Origin: CAZADH01 sp964483805
Lineage (GTDB): Bacteria; Muiribacteriota; Ozemobacteria; Ozemobacterales; Ozemobacteraceae
NCBI GenBank assembly: GCA_964483805.1
Contig: CAZADH010000123.1
Coordinates: 1 to 17,208 of the forward strand
DNA: 17,208 nucleotides
Direction: 5' to 3'
Below are positions 13,052 to 17,208 of the stretch, one piece after another. The notes beneath the pieces are model-generated. The model saw only the letters and a list, made by a program, of their open reading frames with translations. It made no database searches and had not been told where the DNA came from. The position numbers and the translations under genes were made by a program. Every line of letters starts with the position of its first letter. The first letter of the stretch is position 1.

Positions 13052-14440
13052 TCAAAACAGCATCGACTTCAACCCGACCGCAATCGTCTTGGCCTTGCCG
13101 GCCAGGTGGATCCGGGGTGAACGCACGCACTTGAGCGCGTAACGGGCCGAGAGATAGAAGCGGCGGTAACATTGCTTCGCCAGCTCGCGGATGCGGGCCC
13201 GCGACAGTTGCGGCATGTCGGGCTCGCCGTTGGCGTCGAGCCACCCGTTGCCGTGCATCAGCCGGTGCAGCGGTGTGCCGACAAACGGAATCAACGTCTG
13301 AAACTGCACGGTGTCGGGGTCCATGGCCAGTGCCAGGCGCAGCGTTGCACGCACTTCGTCTTCGGTTTCGCCGGGGTAGCCGATCATGAAGTCGCCGTGC
13401 AGGCGCACCCCGGCCCGGTGCGCATCGCGCGCGAACCGCCGCATGTCGGCCACGGTCACGCCCTTGCCGATCTGTCGCAGAATGCGATCGGAGCCCGATT
13501 CGAAGCCAACATGCAGATTCAAGCATCCGGCCGCCTTCATCGATCGCAATACATCGTAAGGCATATTGGCCCGAGAGTAGCACGACCAGGGCAACCGACT
13601 GCCGGCCCGCACCTTGGCGGCGGCAAACGCCTGCGCCCGCTCTGCGGTGAAGGTGTCGTCTTGGATCATCACCGCCTGCACCTGCGGCATCTCGCGCTCG
13701 ATCGCGAGAAACTCGGCGACCACGTGCTCGATCGGCCGTTGTCGATACACCGGCCCACGGATGAACGTGTGCACCCACAGGCAGAAGGTGCAGCGGCCCC
13801 AGGCGCAGCCACGCCCGGTCATCATGTCCATGTACGGAAACGGCTCCGACGGGGTGCGATACCACTCGGGCCGCACCTGGCGCGCGAGAAACCGCGAGAC
13901 AAACGGCATCGCCGCCACTTCGGCCTCGGTCTGCCACACGAACAGCCCGGTGTCGGTGACGCTGCCGTCGGCCTCGCGCCACTTCAGCCCCGGGATGGCG
14001 CGAACCGCCACGCCATCGGCCATCGCCGCCACCTGCCTGTCGAACGGCCCCACCGCCATCGGCACGCCGGCCGGCGCGAGCTGCAATACTTTGTCTGGAT
14101 CAATATTGGCATACGGACCGACGATGATCGCCGGCACCGGACACCGGCGCTGCATCTCGGCCAACTGCGCCAGATCACTTTCGAGGCTCAACCGTCCGAC
14201 GTAGAGCACGATCAGGTCAGGCTTGAACGCGACCGCCTCGCCCACCGCCGCCGCCGCCGAGAGATCGGCGGCCGGCCCATCGAGCAACCGCACCGTGTGA
14301 CCCAGCCCCTCGAGCCACGCCCCACACCAACCCAGCAAAATCGGGTACCACTGCGTCGCCGACAACGACACGAAGTCGCACCGCGCGTTGCGCATGTAGC
14401 CCGGCAGATAAGGCGCCGAATAGAGCAATACGCGGGCCAT
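13052..14440 (-). CDS. B12-binding-type radical SAM protein, variant CX4CX2C cluster
   Basis: 462 residues; the ATG (14438-14440) overlaps the upstream stop as TGATG. The N-terminal ~140 residues resemble a cobalamin-binding Rossmann domain (VLLYSAPYLPGY, LLGWCGAWLEGLGHTVRLLD, KPDLIVLYVGRL, VPAIIVGPY), though no DXHXXG motif is visible. The radical SAM core holds TGRGCAWGRCTFC, with cysteines 212, 217 and 220: CX4CX2C rather than CX3CX2C, as in some known B12 radical SAM subgroups. Further SAM-barrel strands follow: AVMIQDDTFTAERA, NLHVGFESGSDRIL and RLHGDFMIGYPGETEDEV. The family binds a 4Fe-4S cluster and SAM to start radical chemistry, often methylation or ring formation. Last gene of the operon; substrate unknown. 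Confidence 0.9.
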   Translation of the reverse strand: MARVLLYSAPYLPGYMRNARCDFVSLSATQWYPILLGWCGAWLEGLGHTVRLLDGPAADLSAAAAVGEAVAFKPDLIVLYVGRLSLESDLAQLAEMQRRCPVPAIIVGPYANIDPDKVLQLAPAGVPMAVGPFDRQVAAMADGVAVRAIPGLKWREADGSVTDTGLFVWQTEAEVAAMPFVSRFLARQVRPEWYRTPSEPFPYMDMMTGRGCAWGRCTFCLWVHTFIRGPVYRQRPIEHVVAEFLAIEREMPQVQAVMIQDDTFTAERAQAFAAAKVRAGSRLPWSCYSRANMPYDVLRSMKAAGCLNLHVGFESGSDRILRQIGKGVTVADMRRFARDAHRAGVRLHGDFMIGYPGETEDEVRATLRLALAMDPDTVQFQTLIPFVGTPLHRLMHGNGWLDANGEPDMPQLSRARIRELAKQCYRRFYLSARYALKCVRSPRIHLAGKAKTIAVGLKSMLF

Positions 14441-15864
14441 CACTTCACCCCCAGGATCGCCAGCCCGGCACGCGCCTTGTTGCGCAGTTCGTCGAGTGAA
14501 CGCAGCCGCAACAGGCGCCGCAGGATGTAGGCAGGACGCCGGTAGAAGCGCTCGTGCATCAGGCGATAGTAGCGCTCCTGGTCGGCCGCGGTAATAGTAC
14601 GGTCGTAAAACGGAATCTGGTAATGCGGCACCGGGTTACGCACGAACCGCGACCAGGCATCGGGGTCGACCTGACCCTCGCGCACCGCCACATCGTACAT
14701 CTCGCACCCCGGCAATAACTGCAAGATCGTGAACATCGCGTAGTCCGGCCGCAGGCGGATGACCGTGTCGATCATGTCGTCGAGATCGGCGGTGGACCGA
14801 TGGGTCGGCAGGCCGATGATCCAGTTGGTGCTCGTCTCCAGCCCGTGGCGCCGCGCACAACGCACCGCGGCCCGCACCTGCGCCATGGTGATGCGCTTCT
14901 TGATGGCCAGAAGATCGGCATCGGTGTGGGCCTCGACACCCAGAATGAACTGCACGCAACCGCTCTGCCGGGCCAGTCGGCACATGCGCTCGGTCACCTG
15001 GTCGACCCGTCCGCGAAACACCCAATTGATCTGCAATTTCTCGGCGAGCAGCGCCGCGGCAAACTTCTCGACCCGCGCCGCCGTGATGTTGAACAGGTCG
15101 TCGAAGAAGTAGAAATTTCGATACCCGTTGGCGATGCCCCAACGCACCAGGTTCAGCAGATAGTCGAGACTGTGCGCGCGGTAATGCCGGTCGAGCACCT
15201 GACAGAACGTGCATTGAAACGGACACCCCCGCGAAGAGGCCACCGTGAGCGTGCGGCCACCACGCCCAAACGTACTGCGATACAGGTCGGCANNNNNNNN
15301 NNCATCGACCAGGTCGTAGGCGGGAATCGGCAATTGATCGAGGTTCTTGAACACGGCCAGCGGGCCGACGACGACCTCGGCGCCACTGCGAAACGCCAGA
15401 CCGGGGATCCGTGGCACCGCTTCCCCGCGCGCCCAGGCGTCAAGCAGGGCCAGGAACGGTTCTTCGCCATCACCCAGCACCAGCACGTCGAACTCGGGGT
15501 GGGCCAGGGTTTCGCGGGCGAATAACTGGGTGTGCGGCCCCCCGACGACGATGCGCGCCTGCGGCACGACCCGTCGGACCAGGCGCGCCATCTGCAATAC
15601 ATCGTAAAACGTGTAGGTGAATGCCCCCAGGCCGACGACATCGGGTTGTGTATCGACCAACCTGGCCTCGATAGCGGCCAGGTCGAGTTGCGCTCCGATC
15701 GCGTCGAGCACGGCCACCGAGAATCGGGCATCGCGCCGCACCCAGGCCGCCAGGGCCAACAACCCCAGCGGCGGGAACAACCCGGTGGTGCCGATGCTGA
15801 CGTTGAACCCCCGCGAAATCCGCGCAGTATGGGTATCCGGCGGGTTGAGCAACAGAACCTTCAT
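14440..15864 (-). CDS. B12-binding-type radical SAM protein with a gap in the coding sequence
   Basis: 474 codons from MKVLLLNPPDTHTARISRGF, an N-terminus typical of B12-binding radical SAM enzymes. The Rossmann-like domain shows FPPLGLLALAAWVR, DVVGLGAFTYTFYDVLQMAR and ARIVVGGPHTQLFA, then VLVLGDGEEPF. The radical SAM core has SSRGCPFQCTFC with Cys214, Cys218 and Cys221 (CX3CX2C), followed by YFFDDLFN, FRGRVDQVTERM and FILGVEAHTDADLLAIKK. Ten Ns interrupt the AYDLVD...ADLYR region; the frame stays open across them, so the true gap is probably 10 bases or a similar length in phase. The ATG overlaps the methyltransferase stop by 4 bases (ATGA), so the two are translationally coupled. Substrate unknown. 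Confidence 0.9.
   Translation of the reverse strand: MKVLLLNPPDTHTARISRGFNVSIGTTGLFPPLGLLALAAWVRRDARFSVAVLDAIGAQLDLAAIEARLVDTQPDVVGLGAFTYTFYDVLQMARLVRRVVPQARIVVGGPHTQLFARETLAHPEFDVLVLGDGEEPFLALLDAWARGEAVPRIPGLAFRSGAEVVVGPLAVFKNLDQLPIPAYDLVDXXXXADLYRSTFGRGGRTLTVASSRGCPFQCTFCQVLDRHYRAHSLDYLLNLVRWGIANGYRNFYFFDDLFNITAARVEKFAAALLAEKLQINWVFRGRVDQVTERMCRLARQSGCVQFILGVEAHTDADLLAIKKRITMAQVRAAVRCARRHGLETSTNWIIGLPTHRSTADLDDMIDTVIRLRPDYAMFTILQLLPGCEMYDVAVREGQVDPDAWSRFVRNPVPHYQIPFYDRTITAADQERYYRLMHERFYRRPAYILRRLLRLRSLDELRNKARAGLAILGVK
15293..15302. other. Assembly gap (10 N)
   Basis: Ten Ns inside the radical SAM gene. The reading frame remains open and homologous-looking on both sides (LPIPAYDLVD before, ADLYRSTFG after), so only a few residues seem to be missing. 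Confidence 0.95.
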
Positions 15865-16754
15865 GACCCGGTTCCTCGCCGAATATGCGCCGTGACGTGC
15901 GACCGCATCGGGCTGACGCCCGGACCCGAAAAACGCCGGGCCGGTGACCCCTCGGCCTCACGGTCACCGCCGCCGCCGGCCTGGCCAATTTCTGGCGCAG
16001 GCGCGCACGTTTTCTGCGCCCGAATCGCCACCAGGGGCGCCCGGCCGGCCGGCCAGGCACGATCGCCCCACCACCAGTCGGCCCAGGGCGCAAGACCATA
16101 ACCGTGACACTCGAGGGTCACCTGCAGTCCTGCGCCCCGCAAGGCCTCGGCGACCATCTCGGTCGGCAAACCCGCGGCATGACATTCCGCTGCGTCTTCC
16201 ATTTCGGCTTCGCCGGCAGCATACTGCCGGCGGCGCAGACCACCGGCAACAAAGCGATAACACCGTAATAACCCCTGGTATCGCCGGGAGAAGCGACCAT
16301 CGAGGTCGTGATCGCTATAGAACCAGCCACCCGGCACCAGCACGCGCGCGACCTCGCGCGCCATTGCCGCAAAGTCACCAAGGTGGTGCAAGGTTGCGAA
16401 CGCCGTTACCACGGCCATCGCCCCGTCTACGACCGGCAGGTGGTCGACGTCGCCGGCGAGGCTGAGTGAATACTGGGCCCGCGCCGCGCCAGCCATGGCC
16501 GGCGACAGATCGAGCCCGATCGCTTCGACGCCGAGGCCGTGCCACGCCCGGCCGACCCACCCTCCCCCCGCCCCGAGATCGAGGACCCGCACCGCGCCTG
16601 CGGCCACATGCTGCGGCGGGGGAACCCGGTCGAGCAACGCGCGCAACCGACCGCGAAGCCAGTCCTGCAACGCCGGCGTGCGCCGCCCGTCGACCCTTTC
16701 GTAGCGCGGACCGAGGCGGTCGTACCAGCATCGATTGGCAGTCTTTGCATCCAT
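15861..16754 (-). CDS. Class I SAM-dependent methyltransferase
   Basis: 297 residues from MDAKTANRCWYDRLGPRYER; the frame is open further upstream, but that part is Cys-rich and non-coding in appearance. It has the class I methyltransferase fold: motif I VLDLGAGGG (57-65), acidic residue of motif post-I in GLDLSPAM (D82), then GDVDHLPV and AVVTAFATLHHLGDF, and ARVLVPGGWFYSDHDL, a Methyltransf_11/25-like layout. After the core, a ~140-residue C-terminal part (RRYQGLLRCYRFVAGGLRRR, GLAPWADWWWGD, RAWPAGRAPLVAIRAQKTC) is unlike the simplest members and may hold the substrate. It transfers a methyl from SAM to an unknown acceptor. It lies between two radical SAM genes and overlaps the next gene by 4 bases (ATGA), so it probably acts on the same pathway. 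Confidence 0.88.
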   Translation of the reverse strand: MDAKTANRCWYDRLGPRYERVDGRRTPALQDWLRGRLRALLDRVPPPQHVAAGAVRVLDLGAGGGWVGRAWHGLGVEAIGLDLSPAMAGAARAQYSLSLAGDVDHLPVVDGAMAVVTAFATLHHLGDFAAMAREVARVLVPGGWFYSDHDLDGRFSRRYQGLLRCYRFVAGGLRRRQYAAGEAEMEDAAECHAAGLPTEMVAEALRGAGLQVTLECHGYGLAPWADWWWGDRAWPAGRAPLVAIRAQKTCAPAPEIGQAGGGGDREAEGSPARRFSGPGVSPMRSHVTAHIRRGTGS

Positions 16755-16763
16755 ACAACATGC

Positions 16764-16772
16764 ATCATAGCA
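16764..16772 (-). promoter_or_regulatory. Candidate extended -10 before the methyltransferase
   Basis: TGC followed directly by TATGAT on the minus strand (hexamer at plus 16764-16769), 9 bases before the ATG at 16754. If used, the transcript would be leaderless or nearly so. No -35 was found, and the methyltransferase may instead be expressed only from the upstream radical SAM gene. Tentative. Confidence 0.25.
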
Positions 16773-16809
16773 CACCCCGCCGCGATGGCCGGGCGACAAT
16801 GCGCCACGT

Positions 16810-17208
16810 TCAGCGCACACCCAGCAGCGAGGCGGCGATCCCGAGCATGACCCCCGGACGCAGATAGAGACGGCGGTAGGCGCGACGCATTTCGCGCCGC
16901 AATCCCTGTGCACTCAAACTCGGTGTGGCCACCAGCGGAATTGGGTCCCAGAACCGGAAGTAATAGTTGCCATGCTCGGCCGCCGCCGGCGTCAGCCAAC
17001 CGTTCTGCTCGCACAAAGCCCTGGCCTCGGTGCCCGGGAAAGGAATCAGATTGACGATCGCACTCGAGTCGAGATCGAGACTGCGCAGGTAATCGACTGA
17101 CTCACGCAGGGTCGCGAGTGTCTCGCCCGGATACCCGAGAATGCAGTTGCCACCGACCCGCAAACCCTTGCGTTTCACCAGGTCGACCACCGCCCGGACC
17201 CTATCGAG
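16810..17208 (-). CDS. Radical SAM protein, C-terminal part (cut by right edge)
   Basis: 132 residues of the C-terminal end, with the frame open to the window edge. It begins LDRVRAVVDLVKRKGLRVGG and has CILGYPGETLATLRESVDYL, the last strands and helices of a radical SAM barrel (the GxPGE motif) typical of B12-binding radical SAM proteins. IVNLIPFPGTEARALCEQNG and a C-terminal EMRRAYRRLYLRPGVML, close in style to the ends of the other two radical SAM genes here, follow. The 4Fe-4S cysteines lie beyond the edge and cannot be checked. It is the most upstream visible gene of this leftward operon, 55 bases before the methyltransferase. Confidence 0.85.
   Translation of the reverse strand, partial: LDRVRAVVDLVKRKGLRVGGNCILGYPGETLATLRESVDYLRSLDLDSSAIVNLIPFPGTEARALCEQNGWLTPAAAEHGNYYFRFWDPIPLVATPSLSAQGLRREMRRAYRRLYLRPGVMLGIAASLLGVR

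Noticed and set aside
13172..14530. 452-codon open frame on the plus strand opposite the downstream radical SAM gene
   Set aside because: Its product is rich in Arg, His, Pro and Gln without any domain, while the opposite strand encodes a clear radical SAM protein. Long antisense frames are expected at this GC content.
16755..16913. Longer N-terminus for the methyltransferase starting at 16913
   Set aside because: The added 53 residues are Cys/Gly/Arg-rich, overlap the end of the upstream radical SAM gene and lack family features; the ATG at 16754 gives a normal N-terminus.

Overview
This is a high-GC (roughly 60-65 % by eye), gene-dense bacterial window from a draft assembly: two 10-base N runs (848-857 and 15293-15302) look like scaffold gaps. 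Signal peptides, a lipoprotein lipobox, a KUP potassium transporter behind a c-di-AMP riboswitch, and B12-type radical SAM enzymes point to a free-living environmental bacterium. A deltaproteobacterial/myxococcal or planctomycete-like lineage would fit, but no marker gene fixes the taxonomy, so this is a weak guess.

Layout. (1) 1-365, minus: start of a secreted protein running off the left edge. It shares a divergent promoter region (366-534) with a rightward cluster at 535-4924: a frame-disrupted single-TM protein, a TPR-ankyrin protein, a HEAT-like lipoprotein, a secreted Thr-rich protein with a C-terminal globular domain, and another exported protein. None has an assignable function. (2) 4994-8231, minus: a compact ABC exporter operon, ATPase > permease > permease, of the COG4586/COG4587/COG3694 type, followed by a 4-TM protein. 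(3) 8389-10187, plus: two consecutive single-TM proteins with long helical extracytoplasmic parts, ended by a clear intrinsic terminator. (4) 10251-10814: a long intergenic region holding a hairpin-rich element bounded by imperfect inverted repeats, a strong sigma70-like promoter, a ydaO/yuaA (c-di-AMP) riboswitch, and further hairpins and tandem repeats leading to kup (10815-12938). (5) 13052-17208, minus: a tightly packed operon of three radical SAM proteins (one cut by the right edge) and a SAM-dependent methyltransferase.

How parts work together. The riboswitch-kup unit is the best-understood part: c-di-AMP is expected to lower expression of the K+ importer. The ABC trio forms one exporter of unknown substrate. 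The radical SAM/methyltransferase operon, with its overlapping stop/start codons, is most likely one biosynthetic or modification pathway of unknown product, and it is the best candidate for an undescribed system. The twin single-TM proteins are the other unexplained module.
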